Both the position numbers and the translations under genes were made by a program. A stretch of 64,000 nucleotides of DNA from Chitinophagaceae bacterium (lineage in GTDB: Bacteria > Bacteroidota > Bacteroidia > Chitinophagales > Chitinophagaceae), in the NCBI GenBank assembly GCA_016719815.1, contig JADJYK010000003.1:1-64000 (forward strand), written 5' to 3'. The stretch's first letter is position 1; every line of letters begins with the position of its first letter. The notes beneath the pieces are model-generated. The model searched no databases. It was not told the DNA's origin and was given only the letters and a program-made list of their open reading frames with translations. Below, piece by piece: positions 19,837-30,838 of this stretch.

Positions 19837-20896
19837 CTAACCTTCGGCCATACCCTTTACAAAGTCACTAACAAGATAACTGATTAGCTTGCCGCTCGTT
19901 AAATCTGTTCTGCCATCCGAAAGCCTTGTGGCACCTTCACATATATGCAGGTATGCAGGCTTTGTAAAAGCTGCTGCATAGGAAACAAATTGTCTTGCAT
20001 TAACAGATGAGAAGCCAACCGGAGTCATAGCACTGCTTAATGTATTTTGAATCCCATCAAGATCAATATCGATACCCGTTAAACTCTCATCCGTAAAACT
20101 AACACGTGGGCTACGGCTTGCATAAAAGTTCGTTTCTCGCGAACGAAAATATCTTCGAACGTTATGCAGTCAAAAAATGGATTATTTACAATATCAATCC
20201 ATACATTCTGAGGTATGTAGTTTTCATGCAATCCAATGACACAATATTTTGAGAGATAGCCATCTTCCTCAGCATACCGGAAAGAATTCCCACTATGTCT
20301 GCCCTCCATCGGTCTGTAATCAGCATGTGCATCCAGATTTGTACAATTAATTTGAGCCAGTGGAATAACCCCAGCCTTAAACCATCCCTTTGCTGTACCT
20401 TTTATCAACGGATATGAATTATTGTGGCCACCACCAACTACAACCGGGATCTTCTTATTTTCTGTAATGATTTTGGCAAGATGTTCCACTTCTTCATCAA
20501 TTGTATTTACAGCATGGCGATATGCTTCTAATTTTTCTTCGTCGCTTTTTGCTGTGTGATCTATCAGGTATTCAATATCTCCAAAATCAAAATGACCAAT
20601 CAGTAGTATCTCCCCACCATCAAAAAAATCATTACTCTGCATGTTAAAGAAGCTTTGTAAAAAAGGAATCCATAAGCTGTCTGCGCCACCATTACCATAA
20701 TTTCCCTTTACTCCAAGATCTTCGGGGATACCAAACAAAACGTATTTTGCAGCTGTTCCAGCTATTGATTTTTCAACGTCTGCGCGTCTGTTAATACCTG
20801 TATGCGTTCACCCAGCTTCGTTTCAAACCGCCTGATTTTTGTTAGGTACAAAACATCATTTTTAGAATATACTTTCAAATGGCGAAACGTATTCAT
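19837..20896 (-). CDS. hutG: Formimidoylglutamase, arginase-fold (frameshifted)
   Basis: Hydrolyses N-formimidoyl-glutamate in histidine degradation, a Mn-dependent ureohydrolase. It starts at 20896 (MNTFRHLKVYSKNDVLYLTK). After a shift near 20770 comes AAKYVLFGIPEDLGVKGNYG. The metal ligands are visible as VVVGGGHNNSYPLIKG, NLDAHADYRP (DxHxD) and, after a shift near 20080-20100, SFTDESLTGIDIDLDG. The C-terminus is LISYLVSDFVKGMAEG. The span of about 353 codons is somewhat longer than enteric HutG but normal for the Bacteroidota arginase-family members annotated this way. The start is 17 bases after the ftcD stop, which supports the pathway assignment. Confidence 0.85.
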
Positions 20897-20913
20897 ACAT
20901 CAGGTATTATTTG

Positions 20914-22589
20914 TTAAATGCCAATTTTTTCGTTTACAATCCGGAGGATATCTGCTTCTAAAGCTATCGTTTTGCTCTCAATTTCTTTTCCTTTCGCAAT
21001 CATTTTATCAACATATTCTTTATCACTATAAGCCGAAGCATTAATCCTTACATTCATAAAAGCTCCCATTACTGCACTCCTGGCACATAATGCTCCAACA
21101 CCGGCATCAGAAACAGAATTAGGGTTACCTGTTTCTGCCATAGCCTTTATCACTTCGATGCTTGAAAATGCAGACTCCATGACTTTAAAGGGGACTTCAA
21201 TTGCATACCTTGTTGCATCCTGTATTGCAATACTTCTGGCTTTCTTTTCTTCATCAGTAGATCTGGGCAACCCAAAAGCTGCCATTATCTGGTTAAATGC
21301 TTTTGTGTCCTCATCAACTAATTTTACAAGTTTTTGCTTGTGATGTTCTCCTTTTTCGGCCCAGTTACTGAATTCTTCCCATCGCTCATCCCACCCTTGT
21401 TTATGAGAAGAAAGATTTGCAACCATTGTCGCCAGTGAAGCACCCAATGCACCAACATATGCCGAAATTGAACCTCCTCCGGGAGCAGGACTTTCACTTG
21501 CAGTTTCATCAGCAAAATCATTCAGCTTCATATTTGCCAGCCTGCTGTCCACCGTATTCATTAACAGATATTCGATTATCCGTTCTTCTGGTTTAAAAGG
21601 CCCCAATTCATCAAGACCAAGTGATTTCACCGCAATTTTTATTAATTCTCTTTCTGATACCCCGACAGATCTTTTTTGCTTACGAAGAAAATACTTTCCG
21701 GCTTCCAGCATTGCATTTAGAGGCACAAGACCAACCAACTCGCTACCGGTTACTCTCATTCCCCTTTCATTTGCTTTTTTGCAAACTTCATCAAAAGCAA
21801 TGTGAACCGGCGTTATATTAATATTTGTCAGGTTCATACTGATCTGTGCAATACCATATTCTTCAATATACCATCCGATAGCTTTTACTGACTTTAACGT
21901 ACCGGGAATCATAACTGGTTTTCCTTCAGCATCAGTGACTGCTTTACCGTTTTCCTTTTTTGTTCTGCCTGCTTCCCTTACATCAAATGCAATGGCATTA
22001 GCTCTGCGGGTCGAAGTCGTATTAAGGTTAATATTATAAGCAACCAGAAAATCTCTTGCTCCAATTACCGTGGCACCCCTTTTCGTATCAAATTCTGCCG
22101 GGCCAAAATCTGGCTCCCACCCAGGCAATTTAATTTTCTTGAAAAAACCCTCATATTCACCTGCCCTGATTACAGATAAGTTACTCCTGGATTTATTTGG
22201 TTGTGCCGCCTCATATAAGTAAACAGGCAGATGTAATTCCTCTCCAACTTTTTGGGCAAGTAGCTGAGCATATTTTGCAGTTTCTTCCATTGAGATTCCG
22301 GCAACCGGAATCAGCGGGCACACATCGGTAGCTCCCATTCTGGGATGCTCACCTTGATGCCTGGCCATGTCAATTATCTCTCCAGCTTTTTTATTGCTCT
22401 GAATGCAGCCTCTACAACAGCATCTGGTGAACCGACGAAAGTAACCACTGTACGATTGGTGGCCTTACCAGGATCAACATTCAATAATCTGACTCCTTCA
22501 ACTGTTGCAAGCTGATCCGTTATCCGCTTAATTACATTAAGATCATTCCCTTCGCTGAAATTGGGCACACATTCAATAATTTGTTGCAT
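20914..22589 (-). CDS. ftcD: Glutamate formimidoyltransferase / formimidoyl-THF cyclodeaminase (frameshifted)
   Basis: Bifunctional folate enzyme that transfers the formimino group to tetrahydrofolate and deaminates it. I use ATG 22589 (MQQIIECVPNFSEGNDLNVI), the standard start with the ECVPNFSEG motif, not the longer upstream frame. A one-base shift near 22372 joins RAIKKAGEIID to MARHQGEHPRMGATDVCPLI. The transferase part covers to about residue 320 (RDFLVAYNINLNTTS). The cyclodeaminase part begins near 345 with DFADETASESPAPGGGSISA and is helical. About 559 residues. It is the first gene of ftcD-hutG, with a -7 box 18 bases upstream. Confidence 0.94.
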
Positions 22590-22607
22590 AGCAATCTTTT
22601 TAAATGA

Positions 22608-22615
22608 CAAAGGTA
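22608..22615 (-). promoter_or_regulatory. -7 box of ftcD-hutG
   Basis: Minus-strand TACCTTTG is a perfect TAnnTTTG match 18 bases before the ftcD ATG. No clear -33 element was identified. Confidence 0.45.
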
Positions 22616-22684
22616 TTAATAATGAACCTGAATTAAGATACTGAACCAAGTAACTGATATAAAAGTATCTGTGACCCCAATCAT

Positions 22685-22714
22685 AAAAAAAGCTGCTCAG
22701 TGAGCAGCTTTTTT
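22685..22714. terminator. Bidirectional-type terminator between prc and ftcD
   Basis: Arms GCTGCTCA (22692-22699) and TGAGCAGC (22701-22708) form a strong hairpin flanked by A7 on the left and T6 on the right. It ends the minus-strand protease transcript (gene stop at 22732) on the A-run side. Confidence 0.85.
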
Positions 22715-22731
22715 ATTAATTATTCAAAAAT

Positions 22732-24885
22732 TTAAAATCCCTTTTTAATCTTATCATCAGTATTAGTACCCTTGGCAATGTTCTGCTGACTAATAATATC
22801 GTTTGCAACCTTTACCGCCTGATCCAAGTAAATATCTTTTTGCCTGTCCTTAAGCCAATTGTTAAATCGTTCCTGCTTTGCCTTATCATTAACCCAACGA
22901 TCCACTTCATTAGGAAGAGCTGTCACATCAAGCAGGCTTTTTAATTTTATTAATGATTCAAGCTGCTTCGATGTGGCACTGAGATTTTTCTGGTATTCCC
23001 TGTACTTCACCAGGTTCATTGATCTTGGTTTCTCATTTTGCCGGGAAAGCCATTCAGTTGTTTCTCTAATCAGATTAAAAGCAGGATCATTTTCAAGACG
23101 CTGGTTACTTAATTGCTTAATAGTCTCAAGATTATAGCCAGCGTTCCAGTTATTGTAAGTTGTCTTATTCACCTCGTCCCATGGCAATGCATCAGGATCA
23201 TCTTTTTCTCTTAATTTCAGATATTCTAAATTATCGGGCAATACTATATCTGAAGTAACACCCTTCATTTGTGTGGATCCGCCATTAATACGATAAAATT
23301 TCTGAAGGGTGAGCTTAATTGTTCCCAGTTCAGAGTTTGTCATCGAAAACCCGTTTTCTCCTAGACCAATATTACGCTGAACGGTTCCTTTTCCATAAGT
23401 TGATGTGCTTCCAATTACAATTCCTCTTCTATAGTCCTGAATAGCTGCAGCAAATATTTCTGAAGCTGATGCGCTGAATTCGTTAACCATTACAACCAGT
23501 GGTCCGTCGTACAGAACGTTCCTGTCTTTATCTTTCAGCACAGTTGGTTTACTTTCCCGGTCTTTTACTTGTACAACCGGGCCTTCATCAATAAATAAAC
23601 CAGCCATTTGTACCACGTCATACAGAGATCCGCCACCATTGTTACGAAGGTCAATAACGATGCCATCAACTTTCTCTCCTTTGAGTTTATTAACTTCTTT
23701 CGCCACATCGGTATAGCTTCTGTTACCATTTGGATCATCAAAGTTGGCATAAAATTCAGGTAAAAAAATGTAGCCGATCTTTGAGCTCCCTTCTTTTACT
23801 ATAGCGCTTCTGGCATAAGCCTCATCCTGAACAATTTTTTCTCTTTTTAAAGAAACAATTTTATACGTCCCGTCTGTTTTTCTCACTGTAAGGCGTACTT
23901 CAGTTCCTTGTTTGCCACGTATAACTTTAACCGCATCTGTAACACTATATCCGGTTAAATCTACTGGTTCCTCAATGCCCTGCGCAACTTTCTGTATAAT
24001 ATCACCGGGTTGCAGTTCATTCGATTTATAGGCTGGACTACCGGTTACGATACTTGTAATTTTAATATTGCCCTCATCATACTGCAGTGTTGCTCCAATT
24101 CCAAAAAATGTACCTGACATTTCTTCATCAAAATACCTTTTATCAACCGGAGGAAAGAACTCTGTATGAGGATCCATCGTAGTTGTAATAGCATTTACAA
24201 AAACATTAAACTTATCGTCATCATTGAATTTTGCCCTAAACCTGTCAAAAAATCTGTCATATGTCTTTTGGACTCTTTCCCTTGCTTCCCTTTCAAGTTC
24301 TGTTTCGGTTTTATCCACAAATCCTTCTTTTCCCTTGCTCCTTTCCTGTATGTCAAGCAAATCTGAATACCGTTCCAATGTAGCAAACTTTAGCTTCTTT
24401 CTCCACCTTTCCTTTAGTTCAGCAGCAGTACTGGTAAATTCAAGTTTATCCTCATCGAGTTGTATCTCTTCATCTGTCTTAAACTCAAATGGAACTGACA
24501 ATATCTCTTTATAGAGGATAGCAGCTTCCTCCATTCTTTTATTGAACAATTTGCCCGCCGCAAGGAAAGATTCGACTGGTGCACCTTTTATTTCATCGTC
24601 TATGCGGGTCTCATATCTGACTAATGTATTAAGATCAGCCTGCAAAAAGAAGTTTTTATCAGGATCCAGCTCTTTTATAAATTTTATGAATACTTTTTTC
24701 GAAAATTCATCATTGATATCCTGAGGGCTAAAATGCCCCTCTGTAAGCATTTCGCCAACCAGCCTGAGAATTTTGTCGTATTTAGATGGAGGAACGGAAT
24801 GAACACCGTTGTTCTTTCCCATGGTTTTAAAGGCCAGAAAGGAAAGGGCAACAACTACCATGACTACAATTGGGAGTCTCTTCAT
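22732..24885 (-). CDS. prc: Tail-specific protease, Prc-type S41 peptidase
   Basis: Large periplasmic carboxy-terminal processing protease, intact. I prefer ATG 24885 (MKRLPIVVMVVVALSFLAFK), which opens directly with a signal/anchor segment; an upstream in-frame start at 24915 adds ten residues. The N-terminal helical domain follows (residues about 30-220), then PDZ (GTFFGIGATLQYDEGNIKIT with KSNELQPGDIIQKVAQG) and S41 with IVIDLRNNGGGSLYDVVQMA. The nucleophile serine is in EFSASASEIFAAAIQDY and the lysine in STYGKGTVQRN. The C-terminal DUF3340-like region is basic and helical. About 717 residues, normal length. It acts on misfolded or tagged envelope proteins in other bacteria. Confidence 0.94.
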   Translation of the reverse strand: MKRLPIVVMVVVALSFLAFKTMGKNNGVHSVPPSKYDKILRLVGEMLTEGHFSPQDINDEFSKKVFIKFIKELDPDKNFFLQADLNTLVRYETRIDDEIKGAPVESFLAAGKLFNKRMEEAAILYKEILSVPFEFKTDEEIQLDEDKLEFTSTAAELKERWRKKLKFATLERYSDLLDIQERSKGKEGFVDKTETELEREARERVQKTYDRFFDRFRAKFNDDDKFNVFVNAITTTMDPHTEFFPPVDKRYFDEEMSGTFFGIGATLQYDEGNIKITSIVTGSPAYKSNELQPGDIIQKVAQGIEEPVDLTGYSVTDAVKVIRGKQGTEVRLTVRKTDGTYKIVSLKREKIVQDEAYARSAIVKEGSSKIGYIFLPEFYANFDDPNGNRSYTDVAKEVNKLKGEKVDGIVIDLRNNGGGSLYDVVQMAGLFIDEGPVVQVKDRESKPTVLKDKDRNVLYDGPLVVMVNEFSASASEIFAAAIQDYRRGIVIGSTSTYGKGTVQRNIGLGENGFSMTNSELGTIKLTLQKFYRINGGSTQMKGVTSDIVLPDNLEYLKLREKDDPDALPWDEVNKTTYNNWNAGYNLETIKQLSNQRLENDPAFNLIRETTEWLSRQNEKPRSMNLVKYREYQKNLSATSKQLESLIKLKSLLDVTALPNEVDRWVNDKAKQERFNNWLKDRQKDIYLDQAVKVANDIISQQNIAKGTNTDDKIKKGF

Positions 24886-24922
24886 ATTCAATAGATATTT
24901 TAAAGTGCCTGACATATCAAAC

Positions 24923-24930
24923 CAAAAATA
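24923..24930 (-). promoter_or_regulatory. -7 box of prc
   Basis: Minus-strand TATTTTTG, a perfect TAnnTTTG match, lies 37 bases before ATG 24885 and 7 bases before the alternative ATG 24915. Confidence 0.4.
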
Positions 24931-25079
24931 ACGGAAAAAGCCTGCTTTTCTTGTGTCTGTAAGGTTTTAACAATGCTTTTTGATGAGTGGTGACTCTAAA
25001 ACGTAATCATACAAAGGAAATGCCACATTGAATCGGGATAATTTCTATGTTTTTATTTTTTACCCAAACTCAATTTTCT

Positions 25080-25087
25080 TATTTTTG
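25080..25087 (+). promoter_or_regulatory. -7 box of tRNA-His
   Basis: TATTTTTG fits TAnnTTTG and lies 15 bases before the tRNA 5' end. The -33 region is T-rich without an exact TTTG. Confidence 0.5.
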
Positions 25088-25102
25088 CAGCCCGACAAAA
25101 TG

Positions 25103-25176
25103 GTGGCTATAGCTCAGCTGGTTAGAGCATCAGATTGTGGTTCTGAGGGTCGCCGGTTCGAACCCGGTTAGCCACC
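25103..25176 (+). tRNA. tRNA-His (GTG)
   Basis: A full cloverleaf can be drawn. The acceptor arm GTGGCTA pairs with TAGCCAC. The D-arm is GCTC/GAGC, and the anticodon arm TCAGA/TCTGA holds loop TTGTGGT with anticodon GTG. The T-arm is CCGGTTCGAACCCGG. An extra G at 25102 would provide the histidine-specific G-1 opposite C73 (25176). No CCA is encoded. Confidence 0.97.
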
Positions 25177-25183
25177 CGAATAA

Positions 25184-25220
25184 GATACCCCGTTTCGAAG
25201 AAGCGGGGTATCACTTTTTA
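25184..25220 (+). terminator. Terminator of tRNA-His
   Basis: GATACCCCG (25184-25192) pairs with CGGGGTATC (25204-25212), with a further TTC/GAA pairing inside the loop, followed by ACTTTTTA. Confidence 0.85.
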
Positions 25221-25230
25221 ATTGACTATA

Positions 25231-25836
25231 ATGAACTACTGGCTTTTACTTATCCCGCTCATTTCCGCATTTATTGGTTGGATTACCAACTGGATTGCGA
25301 TTAAAATGCTTTTTCACCCCCGTGAACCTAAAATATTTTTGGGAATTACAATCCAGGGAATTTTTCCTAAGCGGCAAAAGCAATTTGCCGAAAAACTGGG
25401 CAAACTGGTTAGCGATGAATTTCTTTCTTTTAATGATATAGAAGAAAAAATCAGCAATCCTGATAACCTTAAAAAAATCATGCCAATGATTGAGAAACAC
25501 ATTGATGATTTTCTGAGGTTCAGGCTTAGCGATGAAATGCCGGTAATAAGTATGTTTATAGGTGACAAAACAATAATCAAAATAAAAGGGGCCTTAATGG
25601 AAGAAATAGAAACCCTGTTTCCGATAGTCATGAAACAATATACAGGCAACCTAAAATCAGAACTTGATCTTGAACACATTGTTATTACGAAAGTAGCTGG
25701 TTTTTCATCTGATAAGTTGGAAGAAATCCTTTACCAGATTATGTCCAAAGAGTTTCGGTTTGTGGAAATAATTGGTGCTGTTATAGGTTTTATTATTGGT
25801 GTTCTGCAAATTATTATTACACAATTAACCACCTGA
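25231..25836 (+). CDS. DUF445-family membrane protein
   Basis: Intact protein of about 201 residues from ATG 25231 (MNYWLLLIPLISAFIGWITN). An in-frame TTG nine bases earlier is a less likely start. The N-terminal segment with GWITNWIAIKMLFHPREPK is the hallmark of DUF445 / YheB-type proteins, and GIFPKRQKQFAEKLGKLVSD follows. The middle is helical (IEEKISNPDNLKKIMPMIEK). The C-terminal membrane helix is EIIGAVIGFIIGVLQIIITQ. The protein is thus a membrane hairpin with a soluble helical domain. Function is unknown. It is shorter than the 400-residue members of the family but matches the small Bacteroidota type. Confidence 0.85.
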   Translation: MNYWLLLIPLISAFIGWITNWIAIKMLFHPREPKIFLGITIQGIFPKRQKQFAEKLGKLVSDEFLSFNDIEEKISNPDNLKKIMPMIEKHIDDFLRFRLSDEMPVISMFIGDKTIIKIKGALMEEIETLFPIVMKQYTGNLKSELDLEHIVITKVAGFSSDKLEEILYQIMSKEFRFVEIIGAVIGFIIGVLQIIITQLTT

Positions 25837-25953
25837 TAGCAAAACTTATTGAACATTCCCCCTTTAAGATTGTAATTAAACCATTCATCACATTGTCATT
25901 ATTATGTCTGCAAGAAATCGCAGTTTTACCCGTCTAATAAACAAATCTCGAAA

Positions 25954-28567
25954 ATGAAATACCTGATAAGTGTAATTAGCTGTTTTTAATTATTTACCAA
26001 GCATCCTCACAAAAATGCTGCTCCCAACAGAAATGGCAGCAACAGGCAAATGCCTGCAGGCACGATGTATGGAAAGATTGTGGGAGGCAAAATCTGGCAA
26101 ACACATCGATTATGCCTCGGTAGAATTATTGCAAAACAAGTTTGACTCAGTTTCCAAAAAGAGGAAAGATGTAGTCATTAATGGTGTGCTGGCAGATAAT
26201 AAAGGCGACTTTATTTTTGCAAAATGTTCCCATAATGGGCCAACTGAAACTCAGGGTTACTGTAGTTGGCTATTCCCCGTATGAGGTTCCCGTATCCTTC
26301 AATTTTAAGCCTGGCAGTGATATGAGTTCGATGATGAATGCCATAGACAAAGATCTAGGAAATATAAAAATTGACATTGCAGATAAAACGCTGGAAAATG
26401 TAACGGTTACATCTGGCAAGCCTGGTTTGCAGCTTGGCATTGACAGAAAGGTCTTTAACGTAGACAAAAACATGGTCTCTACCGGAGGGACCGCTGTTGA
26501 TGTAATGCGTAATGTACCATCCATAAGTGTTGATATTGATGGGAATGTTACCATGCGCAATAACGCACCTCAGATATTTGTTGATGGCCGCCCTACAATT
26601 ATGACCCTCGACCAGATTCCAGCTGATGCAATTGAAAGTGTGGAAATAATAACTAATCCGTCAGCTAAGTTTGACGCATCAGGCGGAACAGCCGGCATCT
26701 TGAATGTCGTGCTTAAAAAGAATAAAAGGGTTGGTTACAGCGGAAGTTTGCGGACAAACGTTGATTCCCGTGGAAGAATTGGTGCCGGAGGTGATATTAA
26801 CATTCGCCAGAACAAAATCAATTTCTTTTTAGGTGCTAACTACAACCAGCGTAAATCTATCAGTAATGGCACAACAGATCGTTTGACATACGGCACTCCG
26901 GATACTGCCAGTTACCAGACAGATGAAAGTGTGCAAAAAGGAAGGTTTATGTTTTTGCGGGGGGGATTTGATTATTTCATCGACAACAGGAACACCCTCT
27001 CTGTAACTGCTATGATTGGCCGGGGCAAACATACGCCATATACAGAAAGCGATATCCTTACAAAATGGCTTTCACCTGTCGACACATCATCATTCAGCAA
27101 CCGGTTTTCTGACAATTTCTTCAGGATGAATATGAATGGCGGTTCATTAAGCTATAAACATAATTTTCCAAAACAAGGAGAAGAATTAACAGCCGATGCA
27201 AACCTGCATATCGGTGAAAGCAGCACGCAGAATATCATTACAAATGAAAAATACAAGGTTCCGGGTAATACACTTTTGGGAACCATGAAACAACAACAGA
27301 ATGGAAAGGGTGAAAATAAAAACCTTGTCATACAAACTGATTATACTAAACCGCTAACTGATGATTCAAAACTTGAGATGGGATTAAGGGCACAGTTCAG
27401 ATCAGTATATAATCGCACTGACTTCTTTATGTTTTTCAACGGAACAGCCGTATATTCTCCTGCGTTATCTGTAAATTATAACAGCATTGATAATGTATAT
27501 GCGGGCTATGCCACCTATTCCAATAAAGTGAAAAACTTTGGTTATCAGGTAGGACTAAGAGCTGAAAGTTCAAATTATGAAGGCGATCTGCCAGATAAAT
27601 CACAATCATTTAAAATTGATTTTCCTGTCAGCCTGTTCCCCAGTATTTTTCTTAATCAAAAATTAAAGAACGAGCAGGAACTGCAATTGAACTACACCAG
27701 AAAAATAAACAGACCTGGCTTTTTCCAGTTGTTACCGTTTACTGATTACTCTGACACAATGAATATAAGCAGAGGTAACCCGTCATTAAGACCCGAGTTT
27801 ACAAATTCACTTGAATTATCCTATCAAAAGACTTTCAAAAACAAAGACAATTTTATTGCCTCAATGTATTATAAAAATACAACTGATCTTATTACCCGTT
27901 ACCAGGCAAAGGAGACTGATAATGTTATTGGAAAAGATATTCTTATCAGCAGTTATATTAACGCTAACTCAAGCTATGTCACCGGTCTTGAGCTGGTATC
28001 AAAAAATAAACTTACCAAATGGTGGGATTTAACAACTCACCTTAATCTGTTCACCTCTAAGATTAATACTGGTATAGCCGGACAACCGGAACAGGAGCAG
28101 TTTGCAAGCTGGTTAGCAACGCTGAACAATTCTTTCAAACTGTTCAAGAATGTGACTCTCCAGTTGTCTGGCGAATACCAGTCAAAAGTGTGCTTCCTCC
28201 CGGAGGAAGCGGTGGTGGCGGTGGCCGTGGCGGTGGTATGATGATGGGTGGTGGCGGAATGTTTGGCCAGGCCAGTGCTGCACAAGGTTATATTCGGGCA
28301 AACTATTTTGTAGATGCAGCAATCCGATACGACTTTTTGAAAGAGAAAAGAGCCTCTCTATCTTTAAATGTGAATGATATTTTCAGAACCCGCCGGCAGG
28401 ATATTTATTCAGAATCTTCTGCTTTTGTACAAAACATATTTCGCCGTCGTGACCCGCAAATTCTCCGGCTTAACTTTAACTGGCGATTCGGAAAGTTTGA
28501 TACCAACCTGTTTAAACGGAAAAATACCAAAAACCAGGAAAATGGGATGGATATGATGAACATGTAA
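25954..28567 (+). CDS. TonB-dependent-receptor-like outer membrane beta-barrel protein (frameshifted)
   Basis: Outer-membrane receptor with the OMP beta-barrel architecture. The start at 25954 (MKYLISVISCF) opens a signal peptide, broken near 25985. The N-terminal carboxypeptidase-regulatory-like domain reads YASVELLQNKFDSVSKKRKD, then after a shift near 26230 LKLRVTVVGYSPYEVPVSFN. The plug has LGIDRKVFNVDKNMVSTGGT, 'DVMRNVPSISVDIDGNVTMR' and 'FVDGRPTIMTLDQIPADAIE'. The barrel spans about residues 260-860 with NRPGFFQLLPFTDYSDT and 'GNPSLRPEFTNSLELSYQKT'. A last shift near 28195 joins to a Gly/Met-rich loop and the C-terminal strands. A substrate cannot be assigned, and no SusD partner is next to it. 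Confidence 0.9.
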
Positions 28568-28592
28568 TAAAAGACTGGTTATCCAACAGATT

Positions 28593-28628
28593 AAATAAAG
28601 GTTTTGCATCTTTGCAAAGCCTTTATTT
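28593..28628 (+). terminator. Terminator after the outer membrane receptor gene
   Basis: AAATAAAGG (28593-28601) pairs with CCTTTATTT (28620-28628), with an inner stem TTTTGCA/TGCAAAG, forming one long hairpin 26 bases after the stop codon. Confidence 0.75.
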
Positions 28629-28649
28629 ATTAACCCCTACCAGATATAT

Positions 28650-29737
28650 TTGAAAAAGATTGTTTTTACTGTTACAAATGATTTAACCTACGACCAGCGA
28701 ATGCAACGTATTTGCACAACCCTGTCGAAAAATGGTTATTTCATTACCCTTATCGGCAGAAAAAAAACATCTTCTCTCCCATTGTCAAATAAGCCCTATG
28801 CACAGAAAAGACTTAACTGCTGGTTTCAGAGGGGTAAATTATTTTACCTGGAATATAATTTCAGATTGCTGATGTATTTACTTTTTAAAAGACTGGATGC
28901 TATTTGTGCAATTGACCTTGATACAATTGTTCCCGCTTATATTATATCAAAGTTTAAAAGAATTCACAGAGTGTACGATGCCCATGAATTGTTTACAGAA
29001 CAAAAAGAGGTAATAACAAGGCCTTTTGTTTACAAACTATGGAAAAAAGTGGAAAAAAGGATGGTACCGGCATTTGCCAACGGTTATCCTGTTTGCGATA
29101 GTATTGCTGAAGATTTCAAAAAGAAAATACAATGTAACTTATCAGACAATAAGGAACTTGCCTGTAGAATCAACCAGTGCCCCGGTTGAAAAGAACAATA
29201 AATTTATATTGTACCAAGGAGCTGTTAATGAAGGAAGAGGATTTGAGTACCTGGTTCCTGCAATGCAAAAAGTAAATTACCCGCTTGTAATTTGTGGCGA
29301 TGGAAATTTTATGTCTCAGGTAAAGGAATTAATATCAAAATACCAACTGGATAATAATATAGTTTTGAAAGGAATGCTTAAACCTGAAGAACTGGCTGTT
29401 CTTTCCGTCAGGCTTTTGTTGGAATTAATCTCGTTGAAAATGTTGGCCTGAATCAATATTATTCATTAGCCAATAAGTTTTTTGATTACATACATGCCGG
29501 TCTGCCGCAGGTTACAATGAATTTTCCTGAATACAAAAAATAAATGACCAGTATAAGATCGCTGTACTTATTGATGAACTGACACCAGAAGTTATTGCAG
29601 CTGCGATAAACAAGTTAGCAAATGATGCTGTTTTATATGATGAGCTTTGTATCAATTGCGAAAATGCAATGGCCGAGTTAAACTGGGATCTGGAACAAAT
29701 GAAATTAATTACATTTTATAATACACTTTTCAGCTAG
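28650..29737 (+). CDS. Glycosyltransferase, GT4-like (frameshifted)
   Basis: Nucleotide-sugar-dependent glycosyltransferase of the GT-B fold. The best start is a TTG at 28650 (MKKIVFTVTNDLTYDQRMQR); no ATG fits. The N-terminal domain has NDLTYDQRMQRICTTLSKNG, 'AICAIDLDTIVPAYIISKF' and 'RVYDAHELFTEQKEV', a motif common in Bacteroidota GT4 enzymes. After a shift near 29110 the donor domain begins (FILYQGAVNEGRGFEYLVPA, GDGNFMSQVKELISKYQL). Shifts near 29410 and 29540 lead to LVENVGLNQYYSLANKFFDY and the end MKLITFYNTLFS (stop 29735-29737). About 362 codons. Probably it acts in cell-surface polysaccharide synthesis, but no neighbouring pathway genes are present. Confidence 0.87.
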
Positions 29738-30043
29738 TGAGCCCACTCCTCCAGCTAATTGTTTATCTTGATTTCCCTGACAGCTCATAATAAAAGCCGG
29801 TAATATCACCTCGTTTACTCAGGGATTAGCTCATAAATACTGCCTGACCATAAGGCTGAAGTATGTACCCCGCAAGCCACTGATTAACAGTTTCATTATC
29901 ACTTAATAATTTCGCTTCTCCGCTTTCTCCAGTATCCAAAAAAGCTATACCCTCAGCAGGGTATTGTTTCGTTTTATCAGTAAAGTATATTTGTCCTAAT
30001 TAAGGCTGTAAAGCTAATTCTGCTTACCCATCAAACACCATAT
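29738..30043. other. Intergenic region with an antisense coding-like remnant and a promoter
   Basis: No gene on the plus strand. On the minus strand about 57 codons are open between stops, roughly 30000 down to 29827, and translate to protein-like sequence (LGQIYFTDKTKQYPAEGIAF, then LDTGESGEAKLLSDNETV and 'QWLAGYILQPYGQAVFMS'). It has no start codon and may be a leftover gene fragment. The plus-strand promoter of the next gene at 29963-29993 overlaps it. Confidence 0.4.
29963..29993 (+). promoter_or_regulatory. Promoter of the secreted-protein gene at 30044
   Basis: ATTG (29963-29966), a 19-base spacer and TATATTTG (29986-29993) match the Bacteroidota promoter well. The start codon is 50 bases downstream. 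Confidence 0.6.
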
Positions 30044-30818
30044 ATGAAAAAGAAAACCACACTTCTCCTGCTTTCCATTTTGTTTGCAAGTATTGGTTTA
30101 TATGCACAAAAGCTGGTAGCATGCGAAAATTACGACTCGGCGGGCAAGGCATCAGGCATTTACAGCGCCTGGGATATAAAGCCTGCCGGTTCTTACATTT
30201 ATCTGCATTATAGCCAGCCCCAAGTATTAGGCCCCGGTGCCTGGATATTACAGATAGACAGAGACAGTACCGGAACCGGAAGATTCACCGTATATAAAAA
30301 ATAACCCTGAAGCCCCTAAAGGTAAACACTTGACAGTAAGTGATGTGTTCTTTAGCGGCAAAGGCAAGTACAAATGCACCGTGCGGCTAAACGGACAGGT
30401 GAAAGCCACTACCACTATAACTGTTGATGTAAAAAAAGATATGGATAATGTGGAAATGGATGACGACGATGCCAGCGACACTTACTATTATGAAGACTCA
30501 GAAATACTATTTTGTAAATCGGTGGATAAACAAGGTAATACAACCGGTGAAGCCTCTACTTTTGCTCTTGGAACCACCAAACAGATCACTCTGACTGTTT
30601 ATACGGAAAATGATGGCAACCCCTTTAAGACCAAAGAGGTTTATGCGACCATATACAAAAACAACAAAGTAGTAAAAGAATATGACCTTGATATAACACC
30701 AGAATGGACTTATTTCAGCTTTAAGCATACGTTTACTGAACCCGGCGAATACGTTGTTGACCTTTACAACGGCAAAGATGTATTTATCAATTCAGCTACG
30801 TTAACCATTACCAAATAG
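30044..30818 (+). CDS. Secreted hypothetical protein with Ig-like C-terminal half (frameshifted)
   Basis: It starts at 30044 with a signal peptide (MKKKTTLLLLSILFASIGLY, then AQ). The N-terminal part has ACENYDSAGKASGIYSAWDI and a short acidic linker (DNVEMDDDDASDTYYYEDSE) between two similar halves. Each half starts with a 'C...D..G...G..S/T' segment and ends in a beta-strand-rich stretch (GKYKCTVRLNGQVKATTTIT; GEYVVDLYNGKDVFINSATL). So the protein looks like two related modules of about 110 residues. One shift lies near 30300. The total of about 257 codons. I do not recognise a named family; extracytoplasmic location is inferred from the signal. Confidence 0.75.
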
Positions 30819-30838
30819 CAAAACTGCCTCTGCTGCAA

